DNA of 64,000 nucleotides, taken from positions 1 through 64,000 of the forward strand of contig JALHMG010000034.1 in NCBI GenBank assembly GCA_022844135.1, given 5' to 3'. Numbering within the stretch: position 1 is the first letter of the stretch; the number at the start of each line of letters is the position of its first letter. Below are positions 17,142 to 25,961 of this stretch, one piece after another. The stretch comes from Lysobacterales bacterium. GTDB taxonomy: Bacteria > Pseudomonadota > Gammaproteobacteria > Xanthomonadales > SZUA-5. Made by a program: the position numbers and the translations under genes. Below the pieces are notes generated by a model, which was given only the letters and a program-made list of their open reading frames with translations, was not told the DNA's origin and did no database searches.

Positions 17142-17988
17142 GCGCACGCTGTCGCGGTGGCAGGGTAGTGGAGTGCTGACGCGCATCGCCACAGCTGTGG
17201 TATTGGCGCCGATCGCGATCTGCGGCGTGCTGTTCCTGCGCACCGAATGGTTCACCTTGATCTTCGGTGCGATCCTGTGTTTCGCGCTCTGGGAATGGAC
17301 CCGAGTGATCGGCTTTCGCCGCCGCCGGCTGCGCACGCTTGTAGTCGCCGCAAACGCGGGCTTGATGCTGTGGCTTTGGTGGGCCGAGCCCAAAACGTTA
17401 TTAATGCCCATCGTTTGGGCCGGCGCCGGGTGGTGGTGCCTGGCGATCATTTGGCTGCGCGCATTCGAATTTGCGCAGGAGCCGACGACGCGCAATCTCG
17501 AAATCAAGGTGCTGGTCGGCAGCATCATGGTAGTACCGACCTTCGTGGCCGCGTGGCTGACCCATCGCGACCCGGTCAACGGTCCCTGGTGGATTCTCTT
17601 CGTGCTGGTGCTGATCTGGGTGGCCGATTCTTCCGCATACTTTGCTGGGCGGCAGTTCGGCCAGCACAAGCTGGCGCCCAGAATCAGTCCGGGGAAAACC
17701 ATCGAAGGCGTCATCGGCGCGCTGATCGGTTCGGCGCTCTTTGCCGCCGCCGCCGGGTTGCTTTTGCCGACCATTCCCATCGCGCATGGTTTGCTGATTT
17801 TGCTGGCGCTGGTGACCGTGCTGTTTTCTATCGTCGGCGATTTGTTCGAAAGCCTGATCAAGCGCCAATCGAAAGTTAAAGACTCGGGGAATATTCTTCC
17901 AGGCCACGGTGGCATGCTCGATCGCATCGACAGCGTGCTTTCAGCGCTGCCGATCTTCGTCTGCGGCCGCGCGCTGATCGGCTTATGA
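17134..17988 (+). CDS. cdsA: phosphatidate cytidylyltransferase (CDP-diglyceride synthase)
   Basis: The protein is 284 aa. The ATG at 17134 overlaps the end of uppS by 8 bases. It is a multi-helix inner-membrane protein with about 7-8 hydrophobic segments. The CDS signature is present near the C terminus (SLIKRQSKVKDSGNI followed by LPGHGGMLDRID). It makes CDP-diacylglycerol from phosphatidate and CTP, the branch point of phospholipid synthesis. dxr starts inside its stop codon (ATGA). Confidence 0.96.
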   Translation: MLERTLSRWQGSGVLTRIATAVVLAPIAICGVLFLRTEWFTLIFGAILCFALWEWTRVIGFRRRRLRTLVVAANAGLMLWLWWAEPKTLLMPIVWAGAGWWCLAIIWLRAFEFAQEPTTRNLEIKVLVGSIMVVPTFVAAWLTHRDPVNGPWWILFVLVLIWVADSSAYFAGRQFGQHKLAPRISPGKTIEGVIGALIGSALFAAAAGLLLPTIPIAHGLLILLALVTVLFSIVGDLFESLIKRQSKVKDSGNILPGHGGMLDRIDSVLSALPIFVCGRALIGL

Positions 17989-19163
17989 AACAGATCGCTC
18001 TGCTCGGGGCGACCGGCTCTATCGGTCGCAGCACGCTCGATGTGATGGCGCGCTCGCCGCAACGATTCACTCTGGCGGTTGTTGCCGCACGCCAGGACGA
18101 TGTGGGAATGGCCGAAATCTGCAAGCGCTTTGCGCCGGCGCGCGCCATCCTCGTCGATCCGGAGGCCGCGGCGCGGTTGCGCGCACGTCTTCGCGATCTC
18201 GACATTGAAACCGAGGTGCTGAGCGGCAAGGAGGCGCTGTGCCAGGCTGCGGCCGATGCCGAGATCGATGTTGTGGTTGCCGCGATTGTTGGCGCCGCAG
18301 GCCTGGCATCGACGATGGCAGCTGTGGAAGCCGGCAAGCAGGTGTTGCTGGCCAACAAAGAAGCCTTGGTATGCGCTGGCGAATTGCTGATGGCCGCGGC
18401 GTCTCGCAGCGGCGCGACGCTGGTGCCGCTCGATAGCGAACATAACGCCATCTTCCAATGCCTCCCGCAAGGTCATGCGCGCCCGCCCGTCGGCGTCAGT
18501 CGCCTGTGGTTGACCGCATCGGGCGGACCGTTCCGTGGCTATAGCCGCGATGCGCTGCAGGCGGTGACGCCGGAACAAGCCCTCAAACATCCGAACTGGC
18601 AGATGGGTCCAAAAATCAGCATCGATTCGGCGACGCTGATGAACAAGGGTCTGGAAGTCATCGAAGCGCATCACTTGTTTGGCCTGCCGGGCAGCGCCAT
18701 CCGCGTGTTGGTTCATCCTCAGAGCACGGTGCATAGCCTCGTTGAGTACATCGACGGCAGTTTTCTGGCGCAGTTGGGCTCGGCCGATATGCGCATCCCG
18801 ATCGCCCACGCATTGGGCTGGCCCGAGCGCATCGAATCCGGCGCCACCTCGCTCGATCTGCTGAAACTCGCGCGGCTGGACTTCGACGAGCCGGATCTCG
18901 ATGCATTTCCCTGCTTGCGCCTGGCGTTTGCCGCGCTCGATGCCGGCGGCACCGCGCCGGCAATCTTGAATGCTGCGAACGAAGTGGCGGTTGACGGCTT
19001 CCTGAATGGACAGCTGGGATTCCTCGAAATCGCCGAACTAGTTAACGAGGTCTTAAATCGAGTCGGTCCATCATCGGCGCACAACATTGATGCGGTGCTC
19101 GATGCAGACCGTGCCGCGCGCGATACTGCGGAAGCCATTTTGAAAGGGGTAACTCGTGGGTGA
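17985..19163 (+). CDS. dxr: 1-deoxy-D-xylulose 5-phosphate reductoisomerase
   Basis: The protein is 392 aa, with an ATG in an ATGA overlap with cdsA. It has the NADPH-binding GATGSIGRSTLDVM, LLANKEALVCAG, the flexible-loop segment ASGGPFRG, the metal/substrate segment KISIDSATLMNKGLEVIEAH and VHPQSTVHSLVEY. It converts DXP to 2-C-methylerythritol 4-phosphate, the committed step of isoprenoid precursor synthesis feeding UppS. It is full length for the family. Confidence 0.97.
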   Translation: MKQIALLGATGSIGRSTLDVMARSPQRFTLAVVAARQDDVGMAEICKRFAPARAILVDPEAAARLRARLRDLDIETEVLSGKEALCQAAADAEIDVVVAAIVGAAGLASTMAAVEAGKQVLLANKEALVCAGELLMAAASRSGATLVPLDSEHNAIFQCLPQGHARPPVGVSRLWLTASGGPFRGYSRDALQAVTPEQALKHPNWQMGPKISIDSATLMNKGLEVIEAHHLFGLPGSAIRVLVHPQSTVHSLVEYIDGSFLAQLGSADMRIPIAHALGWPERIESGATSLDLLKLARLDFDEPDLDAFPCLRLAFAALDAGGTAPAILNAANEVAVDGFLNGQLGFLEIAELVNEVLNRVGPSSAHNIDAVLDADRAARDTAEAILKGVTRG

Positions 19164-20499
19164 GATCGTTGGCTCCGTGTTCTGGTTTCTGGTGGCTACC
19201 AGCATCCTGATCACGTTCCATGAGTTCGGTCACTACTGGGTAGCGCGTCGCTTCGGCGTTCACGTGCTGCGCTTCTCCATTGGCCTCGGCAAGCCGCTAT
19301 GGCGTCGGGTCGCCGCCAACGGTACGGAATTCGTGATCGCCGCGGTACCGTTGGGCGGTTACGTGAAGTTCCTTGATGAGCGCGACCAGGAGGTTCCCGC
19401 GCACTTGCGATCTGGCGCCTTCAACGCCAAGCCAGTGGGGCAGCGTTTTTTGATTGTTCTGGCCGGGCCGGTATTCAATCTGATCCTGGCGCTCGCCGTG
19501 TTCTGGGTCATGCTGATGGTTGGCGTGCGCGACTATCAGCCGGTGGTCGGTGACGTGACAGGTCTGGCGCAGCGCGCCGGCCTGGAGACCGGCGATCGCA
19601 TTGTTGCGATCGACGAGCAGCCGATGAGCACTTGGACGCATGTGCTCGTTGATCTCACCACCAAGGCTTATCGCGATGCCAGTGTGGCCATCACCGTTGA
19701 ACAGGCCAACGGCAATCTGACTACGCGGCGCTTGAACCTGGCTGAAATCGATGCGGTCGATGAGTCGAAGTTCTTCGAGCAGGTGGGTGTGACGCCGTGG
19801 CATTGGAATCCACCGGCGTTGGTGGGGTTCGTTGCGCCGGGGTCTCCTGCAGAACGAGCGGGGCTGAGAGTTGGCGACAGCATCACCGCCGTTGGCGACA
19901 AGGCGGTCGATCGTTTCGTTGCGATGCGCGATCAGCTGCAGATCGCGGCGAAGGCCGAGGGCGGCACCGTGCGTTTATCGATACGGCGCGGCGCCATGAC
20001 CGAAACCTTGCTGATCAAGCCCGACGCCATCGAAGAGGGCGGCAAGACCAGATATCAGATTGGCATCGCCCCCGACGGGCGCGCCACGACGCGGTCCTAC
20101 GGGCCGATTGCGGCTATGCCTGCAGCCGTCAGCGAAGCCTGGCGCATGACGGTCGGCAGCTTCAAAGTCATCTGGCACATGATCGCCGGCAACGCGCAAT
20201 TGAAGAACATCTCCGGTCCGATCAGCATCGCGCAGTTCGCCAACTATTCGGCTGAAGGTGGGCTGTCGAAGTACCTTGAGTTCCTGGCATTGATCAGCCT
20301 CAGCTTGTGCATCATGAATCTGTTGCCGATCCCGGTGCTCGACGGCGGGCATCTGGTGTACTGCGCCGCAGAATGGCTCAAAGGGTCGCCAGTCAGCGAA
20401 CGTACGCAGTTGATTGGGCAATACTTCGGTCTGGCGGCGATTCTGGCGTTGATGAGTTTGGCCTTCTTTAACGACATTTCGCGCCTCGTGGCGTCTTAG
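19156..20499 (+). CDS. rseP: site-2 protease RseP (sigma-E regulator)
   Basis: The protein is 447 aa, with GTG start 19156 overlapping dxr by 8 bases. The zinc-protease motif HEFGH lies in the first membrane segment, and the second motif NLLPIPVLDGGHL is in the third. Two PDZ domains lie between them (about 120-200 and 215-300). RseP cleaves the membrane-bound anti-sigma factor after DegS and clears signal peptides. It is expected in the inner membrane. Its place just before bamA is the classic arrangement. Confidence 0.96.
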   Translation: MGEIVGSVFWFLVATSILITFHEFGHYWVARRFGVHVLRFSIGLGKPLWRRVAANGTEFVIAAVPLGGYVKFLDERDQEVPAHLRSGAFNAKPVGQRFLIVLAGPVFNLILALAVFWVMLMVGVRDYQPVVGDVTGLAQRAGLETGDRIVAIDEQPMSTWTHVLVDLTTKAYRDASVAITVEQANGNLTTRRLNLAEIDAVDESKFFEQVGVTPWHWNPPALVGFVAPGSPAERAGLRVGDSITAVGDKAVDRFVAMRDQLQIAAKAEGGTVRLSIRRGAMTETLLIKPDAIEEGGKTRYQIGIAPDGRATTRSYGPIAAMPAAVSEAWRMTVGSFKVIWHMIAGNAQLKNISGPISIAQFANYSAEGGLSKYLEFLALISLSLCIMNLLPIPVLDGGHLVYCAAEWLKGSPVSERTQLIGQYFGLAAILALMSLAFFNDISRLVAS

Positions 20500-20601
20500 A
20501 CGGTAGCATCTGTGACGCGGGCACCGCGAAAAACCAACAACGAACCGCATCCATCGAGATGCGGCACTGACGAAAACCTCGCCCAAAAGGCTGACAACGG
20601 C

Positions 20602-22896
20602 ATGAAGAAACCGCTCGCCGCGCTGATGCTGGCGCTCCTTGGACAGGCCGCGCTTGCGTCCGATGAGTTCACTATTTCCGATATCCGTGTCGATGGCCTG
20701 GAGCGCATCTCTGCCGGCACGGTTTTCACCTATCTGCCAGTGCAAAAGGGCGACCGGATCAATCGATCGCGCTCCGCTGAGGCGTTGCGGGCGCTGTATC
20801 GCACCGGGTTCTTCAAAGACGTGCGCCTCGATCGTCAGGGCGACATCCTGGTCATCACCGTTCGCGAACGCCCGGCAATCTCTAAGATCGATATCGTCGG
20901 CAACAAAGACATCAAGACCGAAGAGCTGCAAAAGGGACTGACCAACATTGGTCTTGCAGAAGGCGAGACGTTCGATCAGCTTAACGTCGAGCGTGTCACG
21001 CAGGAGTTGACGCGCCAGTACAACAACCGTGGCAAGTACAACGTCAAGATCTCGCCGTCGGTCAAAGAACTCGATCGCAACCGCGTTGCCGTCACCTTGA
21101 CGATTGCCGAAGGCAAAGCCGCGAAGATTCGCCATATCAACGTCGTCGGCAACGAGACCTTCACCGATGAGGAAATCCGTGAAGAGTTCGAACTCGATAC
21201 CACCAACTGGCTGAGCTGGTATCGCCGCGACGATCAATACAGCCGCGAAAAGCTCTCTGGCGACCTTGAGAAGTTGCGCGCCTTCTATCTGGACCGCGGT
21301 TACGTCGATTTCGATATCGAATCGACGCAAGTCAGCGTCAGTCCCGATCGTCGGAATGTGTATCTGACCGCCAATGTCAACGAAGGCGAGGTCTACACCG
21401 TCGGCGATGTGCGCCTCACAGGCAAGTTCATCGTCGATGAGGCCACCCTGCGGCGCCTGGTGGTGATCAACAAGGGCGAAACCTTCTCGCGCAAGAACCT
21501 GGAGCAAAGCTCAGAATACATCAAGAAGCTCCTGGGCAATTTCGGTTATGCCTTCGCCGAAGTCTCGCCATTGCCGCAAGTCGATCGCGACAAGCGCATC
21601 GTCGACATCACCTTGTTGGTTGAGCCCGGCAAGCGCGTTTACGTGCGCCGGATCAATTTCGAGGGCAATTCCAAGACGGTCGATGAAGTGCTGCGGCGCG
21701 AGATGCGCCAGTTCGAAGGCGGCTGGTTCAACCAGGCTGCGCTCGATCGCTCGAAGATCCGACTGGAACGTCTGGGTTTCTTCAAGACCGTCACGGTAGA
21801 AACGCCCAAGGTGGCGGGCACTGACGATCAAGTCGACGTCAACATCAAGGTCGAAGAGCAGCAGACTGGCAACTTCCAATTCGGAGTGGGCTACTCGGAG
21901 TTGCAGGGCGCAATTTTGTCGGTGGCGCTCAGCTTCGATAACTTCCTGGGCACCGGTAATCGTGTCGGATTCGCGGTCAGCAACAACAGCGTTTTCAAGC
22001 GCTTCGATGCCTCCTACTTCAACCCGTACTACACCGACGATGGCATCAGCCGCGGATTTAACGTCAGCTATCGCGAGCTCGATTCGCAGCAGGCCAACAT
22101 CGCAAGCTACACAAGCGACGTAGGTCAGGTCGGTGTCAACTACGGCATCCCGTTGAGCGAATTCGATCGGATCAACTTCCGGCTGGCGGCCGATCACACC
22201 AAGATCGAGATTTTTCCTGGGCTTACGCCAGACGAGTACATCCCGTTCGTGCTCGACAATCGCACTTTCAACTCCTTGCGCTTCGAGGCCAGCTGGTTCC
22301 GCGACAGTCGCAATCGCTTCTTCTCGCCTACCGATGGTGCGCTGACTCGCTTGACCGCGGAATTGACGCTGCCGCCAAGCGAGATCGAGTACTACAAGGT
22401 CAGCGCTCAGTACCAGCGCTACTTTCCGCTGACCAAAGCGTTCACGCTGATGGTCAATGGCGAGCTGAATTACGGCGACGCGTTTGGCGGCGACAAGAAG
22501 AATTTGGGCTTGCCGTTCTGGGAAAACTACTACTCTGGCGGCGTGCGTTCGGTGCGCGGGTTCCGCGACAACACGCTCGGGCCGCGTCTGAACTCGGGAG
22601 GCGAATTGCTCCCTGTCGGCGGCGCAATGAGCGTCATCGGCAACGTAGAATTCCTGTTCCCGACGCCATTTGCCAAGGGCGCTGATACCATTCGCCTTGG
22701 CTGGTTCCTGGATGTCGGCAATGTCTATCGCGACATCGACGATTTCGATGCGGGCGAATTGCGCTACTCGACGGGCCTTACGATGCAATGGCGCGCCCCG
22801 GTGGGGCCGATCATCATCAACTTGGCCTATCCGCTCAACGACAAGGAGGGCGACGACGTCGAGCGCATCCAATTCTCGTTTGGCAATCAGTTCTGA
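20602..22896 (+). CDS. bamA: outer membrane assembly factor BamA
   Basis: The protein is 764 aa. The ATG at 20602 starts a signal peptide (MKKPLAALMLALLGQAALAS); the longer open frame from 20512 lacks coding character. Five POTRA domains occupy about 22-425 and the 16-strand barrel occupies the rest. The insertion loop motif VRGF (GGVRSVRGFRDN) is present. The chain ends in an aromatic (FSFGNQF), as BamA substrates and BamA itself do. It folds and inserts outer-membrane proteins. skp and the lpx genes follow. Confidence 0.97.
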   Translation: MKKPLAALMLALLGQAALASDEFTISDIRVDGLERISAGTVFTYLPVQKGDRINRSRSAEALRALYRTGFFKDVRLDRQGDILVITVRERPAISKIDIVGNKDIKTEELQKGLTNIGLAEGETFDQLNVERVTQELTRQYNNRGKYNVKISPSVKELDRNRVAVTLTIAEGKAAKIRHINVVGNETFTDEEIREEFELDTTNWLSWYRRDDQYSREKLSGDLEKLRAFYLDRGYVDFDIESTQVSVSPDRRNVYLTANVNEGEVYTVGDVRLTGKFIVDEATLRRLVVINKGETFSRKNLEQSSEYIKKLLGNFGYAFAEVSPLPQVDRDKRIVDITLLVEPGKRVYVRRINFEGNSKTVDEVLRREMRQFEGGWFNQAALDRSKIRLERLGFFKTVTVETPKVAGTDDQVDVNIKVEEQQTGNFQFGVGYSELQGAILSVALSFDNFLGTGNRVGFAVSNNSVFKRFDASYFNPYYTDDGISRGFNVSYRELDSQQANIASYTSDVGQVGVNYGIPLSEFDRINFRLAADHTKIEIFPGLTPDEYIPFVLDNRTFNSLRFEASWFRDSRNRFFSPTDGALTRLTAELTLPPSEIEYYKVSAQYQRYFPLTKAFTLMVNGELNYGDAFGGDKKNLGLPFWENYYSGGVRSVRGFRDNTLGPRLNSGGELLPVGGAMSVIGNVEFLFPTPFAKGADTIRLGWFLDVGNVYRDIDDFDAGELRYSTGLTMQWRAPVGPIIINLAYPLNDKEGDDVERIQFSFGNQF

Positions 22897-22908
22897 TCTG
22901 GGGTCGCC

Positions 22909-23442
22909 GTGCTCGCCATGAGCAAAGGCAAACCCTCGGCGCTACTGGGCCTGATCCTGGTCGCGCTGGCGGGCGTCGCTCTCGCACAGTCGCCCGCGTT
23001 GAGAATCGGGTACGTCGATGTGCGGCGCATTATCGACGAGGCGACGATTTTCGCGACCACACGCGATCAGATCACGGCGGAGTTCAAGCCGCGCAGCGAC
23101 GCGTTGAAGCTCGATGAAGCACGCCTTCGCGAGCTTGAGGTCGAGCGCGATCGACGCGCGCAGACGGCAACCGACGAGGAAATGCGGGAATTGCGCCGTC
23201 GGGTCGATACCGAATCGCGCAACCTGCAACGTCGTCGCGATGACCTGAACGTGGCGCTCAACCGGCGCCTCAATGAAGCGCGGCAGCGCATCGACGAGCA
23301 GATTCGCGAGGAGATCGCCGCCTACGCGCGCGCCGAAGGCTTCGATTTGGTGCTCACCGATGGCGTCGGTTTTGCGCATCCCCGATTGGACATCACCGAC
23401 GCCGTGCTGGCGCGTGTCAATCGCAGCGGGAGTGCGCCGTGA
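22909..23442 (+). CDS. skp: periplasmic chaperone Skp/OmpH
   Basis: The protein is 177 aa from GTG 22909 (CTGGGG upstream), or 174 aa from ATG 22918. A signal peptide ends around VALAQSP. RIGYVDVRRII is followed by a long charged helical region (about 55-140), as in the jellyfish-like Skp trimer. The C-terminal strand reads FDLVLTDGVGFAHPRLDITD. Skp holds unfolded outer-membrane proteins on their way to BamA. lpxD begins within the stop codon. Confidence 0.92.
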   Translation: MLAMSKGKPSALLGLILVALAGVALAQSPALRIGYVDVRRIIDEATIFATTRDQITAEFKPRSDALKLDEARLRELEVERDRRAQTATDEEMRELRRRVDTESRNLQRRRDDLNVALNRRLNEARQRIDEQIREEIAAYARAEGFDLVLTDGVGFAHPRLDITDAVLARVNRSGSAP

Positions 23443-24425
23443 TCTTGCGCGAGCTGGCGGGGCGACTGGGTTTGCGCGTGATCGGCAACGATGAGGTTGC
23501 CATCGAGGGCGTCGCGCCGATCGAGCGCGCGCACAGCAATCGACTGACGTTTCTCGCCAATCCCAAGTATCGCGGCCAATTGGCGACGACCACCGCCGCC
23601 GCCGTAGTGGCGCATGCCGATGCGGCAGCCGCTGCCCCGTGTTCGGTGTTGGTCAGCCGTAATCCCTATGCCGACTTCGCACGTGCCGCCGCTCTGTTCG
23701 AGATCAAGCCGGCACGCGAACCGGGCATCCATCCTACGGCGGTGGTCGATGCATCGGCCAGTGTCGACAAAAGTGCGCACGTTGGGCCGATGGTGGTGAT
23801 TGGCGCGCGCTCGGCGATTGGCCCGGGTTCCGTCGTCGGCCCGGGTTGTGTGATCGGCGAGGATTGCGTCGTTGGCGCTGGCTGCGAGCTGGTCGCGCGG
23901 GTCACGCTGGTCACCCGTGTGCGCCTCGGTCATCGCGTGCTGATTCATCCCGGTGCCGTACTCGGTGCCGATGGTTTTGGTCTCGCCTTCGATCAGGGCG
24001 CGTGGCTCAAAGTGCCGCAGTTAGGTGGCGTCGAGGTCGGTGACGATTGCGAGATCGGCGCCAACACCACGATCGACCGCGGCGCGCTCGGCGATACAGT
24101 GCTGGAAGAGGATGTACGCCTGGACAATCAGATTCAGATTGCGCACAACGTGCACATCGGCGCGCATACGGCCATGGCCGGTTGCTCCGCCGTGGCTGGT
24201 AGCGCGCGCATCGGGCGTTGGTGCTTGATCGGAGGTGGTGCGGGCATTCTGGGGCATCTCGAAGTTTGCGATAAAGTAACCATCACCGCGATGAGTCTGG
24301 TGACCCACTCCATCAAATCACCCGGGGAATATTCGTCCGGAACGCCGCTGATGGATAATCGCCAATGGCGCAAGAGCGCTGTTCGTTTCAAACAGTTGGA
24401 TGAGCTGGCACGCCGGGGGAAATGA
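23439..24425 (+). CDS. lpxD: UDP-3-O-(3-hydroxyacyl)glucosamine N-acyltransferase
   Basis: The protein is 328 aa, with GTG 23439 in a GTGA overlap with skp. An N-terminal uridine-binding domain (about 1-100; NRLTFLANPKY) is followed by a left-handed beta-helix of hexapeptide repeats. The active-site region contains GADGFGLAFDQG, TTIDRGALGDT and the catalytic His in IAHNVHIG. The C-terminal helix has YSSGTPLMDNRQWRKSAVRF. It adds the second acyl chain in lipid A synthesis, third step of the pathway. Confidence 0.96.
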   Translation: MILRELAGRLGLRVIGNDEVAIEGVAPIERAHSNRLTFLANPKYRGQLATTTAAAVVAHADAAAAAPCSVLVSRNPYADFARAAALFEIKPAREPGIHPTAVVDASASVDKSAHVGPMVVIGARSAIGPGSVVGPGCVIGEDCVVGAGCELVARVTLVTRVRLGHRVLIHPGAVLGADGFGLAFDQGAWLKVPQLGGVEVGDDCEIGANTTIDRGALGDTVLEEDVRLDNQIQIAHNVHIGAHTAMAGCSAVAGSARIGRWCLIGGGAGILGHLEVCDKVTITAMSLVTHSIKSPGEYSSGTPLMDNRQWRKSAVRFKQLDELARRGK

Positions 24426-24446
24426 TGGATTAGTCGTTGGTGATGG

Positions 24447-24511
24447 TCAATAGTCAATAGTCAATAGTCAATAGCAATTTCCATTTACTATTCGCTATTT
24501 ACTATTCATCC
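24447..24511. repeat. tandem TCAATAG repeat with imperfect inverted partner
   Basis: Four exact copies of the 7-mer TCAATAG run from 24447 to 24474. An AT-rich stretch with TTACTATTCGCTATTTACTA follows (about 24483-24511), forming an imperfect hairpin with the array. It occupies the only sizeable gap between lpxD and fabZ, about 117 bp. The low GC contrasts with the flanking genes. Confidence 0.75.
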
Positions 24512-24542
24512 ATCGCTTTCTATCAGCAAATCAGGCCCGACC

Positions 24543-25013
24543 ATGACCCAATCCGCTACGCCGACGCCAACCTTGCCGGTGGACGTGAGACGTATTTTCG
24601 AGATGCTGCCGCATCGTTATCCTTTTTTGCTGGTTGATCGCGTGATCGCATTTGAGCCGGGCAAGCGTCTGACGGCGATCAAGAACGTCACGCTAAACGA
24701 ACCTTTTTTTCAGGGTCATTTTCCCGGAAATCCGGTGATGCCGGGTGTGTTAATTCTGGAAGCGCTGGCACAGGCGTCCGGCGTACTGGTGCAGATGTCT
24801 GCGCCGCATTCGCTGGATCAGAATCCTCTTTATTACCTGGTCAAGATAGACAAGGCACGCTTCAACAAGATCGTGAGGCCGGGAGACCAGTTGCACTTGG
24901 AAGTTGAGCAAAAGCGCATGATGTTGCGCATGGGCCAATTCATTTGCCAGGCAAAGGTCGACGGCGAAGTGGTCGCCAGTGCCGAGGTGCTGTGTGCGGA
25001 ACGGGGAGCCTGA
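24543..25013 (+). CDS. fabZ: 3-hydroxyacyl-ACP dehydratase FabZ
   Basis: The protein is 156 aa from ATG 24543. It has the hot-dog-fold dehydratase motifs [14 protein letters not shown] (catalytic His) and [20 protein letters not shown] (catalytic Glu). It dehydrates 3-hydroxyacyl-ACP in fatty acid elongation. Its place between lpxD and lpxA, which consume the same 3-hydroxyacyl-ACPs, is conserved in gammaproteobacteria. Confidence 0.97.
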   Translation: MTQSATPTPTLPVDVRRIFEMLPHRYPFLLVDRVIAFEPGKRLTAIKNVTLNEPFFQGHFPGNPVMPGVLILEALAQASGVLVQMSAPHSLDQNPLYYLVKIDKARFNKIVRPGDQLHLEVEQKRMMLRMGQFICQAKVDGEVVASAEVLCAERGA

Positions 25014-25018
25014 GCGTC

Positions 25019-25792
25019 GTGGCGGTTCATGCAACAGCGGTTGTCGATCCCGGTGCGCAACTTGACGCCAGCGTTGAGGTGGGGCCCTACGCCATTATCG
25101 GGCCGCAGGTCCGTATTGGCGCGGGTTCGCGTATCGGACCGCACGCAGTTCTTGAGGGACCACTGACCATCGGCGAACACAATCATATTCACGCGCATGC
25201 CGCCGTCGGCGGCGCGCCGCAGGACAAGAAATACGCGGGCGAGCCCACTGAACTCATCATCGGTAACGGCAATACCATCCGCGAGTTCACCACACTCAAT
25301 CGCGGCACCGTGCAGGGCGGCGGAAAAACGGTCATCGGCGACGACAACTGGATTATGGCCTACGTGCACATCGCGCACGATTGCATCGTTGGCAATCATA
25401 CGATCCTGGCCAATTCGGTAGCTCTTGCCGGCCATGTAATCGTCGAGGACTACGCGATTCTCGGCGGCTATTCCTTGATTCATCAGTTCTGCAAGATCGG
25501 TGCGCACGCCTTCACTGGCATGGGCAGCAAGATCAATTGCGATGTACCGCCGTTTGTTGTGGCCGGCAGCGAAATGAGCGTACCGCGGGGTATCAACACC
25601 GAAGGCCTCAAGCGGCGCGGTTTCACTCCGGAGCGTATCGCTGCAATAAAGCGCGCATACCGGACGTTGTACATCTCCGGGCTGCCGCTCAAGGAAGCGC
25701 GCGAAAAGTTGCTTGAGCAGGCGCAATCCGAACCGGCGGTGGCGCAATTCGTGGATTTCATCGATCGCAGCGAGCGGAGCATTTTGCGGTGA
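25019..25792 (+). CDS. lpxA: UDP-N-acetylglucosamine acyltransferase
   Basis: The protein is 257 aa. GTG 25019 lies 5 bp after the fabZ stop, with GGGGAG about 10 bases upstream (inside the end of fabZ). Hexapeptide beta-helix repeats cover about 1-190, with GGAPQDKKYAGEPTEL, IREFTTLNRGT and the catalytic His in AYVHIAHDCIVG. The C-terminal helical domain has RRGFTPERIAAIKRAYRTLY. It performs the first step of lipid A synthesis. Confidence 0.96.
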   Translation: MAVHATAVVDPGAQLDASVEVGPYAIIGPQVRIGAGSRIGPHAVLEGPLTIGEHNHIHAHAAVGGAPQDKKYAGEPTELIIGNGNTIREFTTLNRGTVQGGGKTVIGDDNWIMAYVHIAHDCIVGNHTILANSVALAGHVIVEDYAILGGYSLIHQFCKIGAHAFTGMGSKINCDVPPFVVAGSEMSVPRGINTEGLKRRGFTPERIAAIKRAYRTLYISGLPLKEAREKLLEQAQSEPAVAQFVDFIDRSERSILR

Positions 25793-25816
25793 CGGATGCG
25801 GAGCCGTCGATGAAGC

Positions 25817-25944
25817 GGGGCACGCGGTATGGGGCACGGGGCGCGATGGACGCGCACGCGGGCCGGGACCATCGCCGATGCCTCGAGTTGCGAAGTTCGC
25901 ATACGCGATGGTCCCGTGCCCCGTGCCCCGTGCCCCGTGCCCCG
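25817..25944. repeat. CCCCGTG tandem repeat and long hairpin between lpxA and lpxB
   Basis: The left side reads GCGGGGCACGCGG and GGGGCACGGGGCG. The right side has four consecutive CCCGTGC-type 7-mers up to about 25943. Between them GGACCATCGC (about 25868) pairs with GCGATGGTCC (about 25905). The whole can fold into one long interrupted stem. A relative lies at 14536-14690. It separates two genes that abut in most relatives and could affect lpxB expression. Confidence 0.7.
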
Positions 25945-25961
25945 CTTTACTCACACTATCG

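Noticed and set aside
15990-18809. Very long open frame (939 codons) on the minus strand opposite frr-uppS-cdsA-dxr
   Set aside because: It lies wholly antisense to four well-conserved genes, and its translation is Arg/His/Ala-rich low-quality sequence typical of high-GC antisense frames.
24425-24543. TCAATAG array considered as an integrase att or phage repeat
   Set aside because: No integrase, tRNA or second distant copy in the window; simple tandem slippage explains it better.
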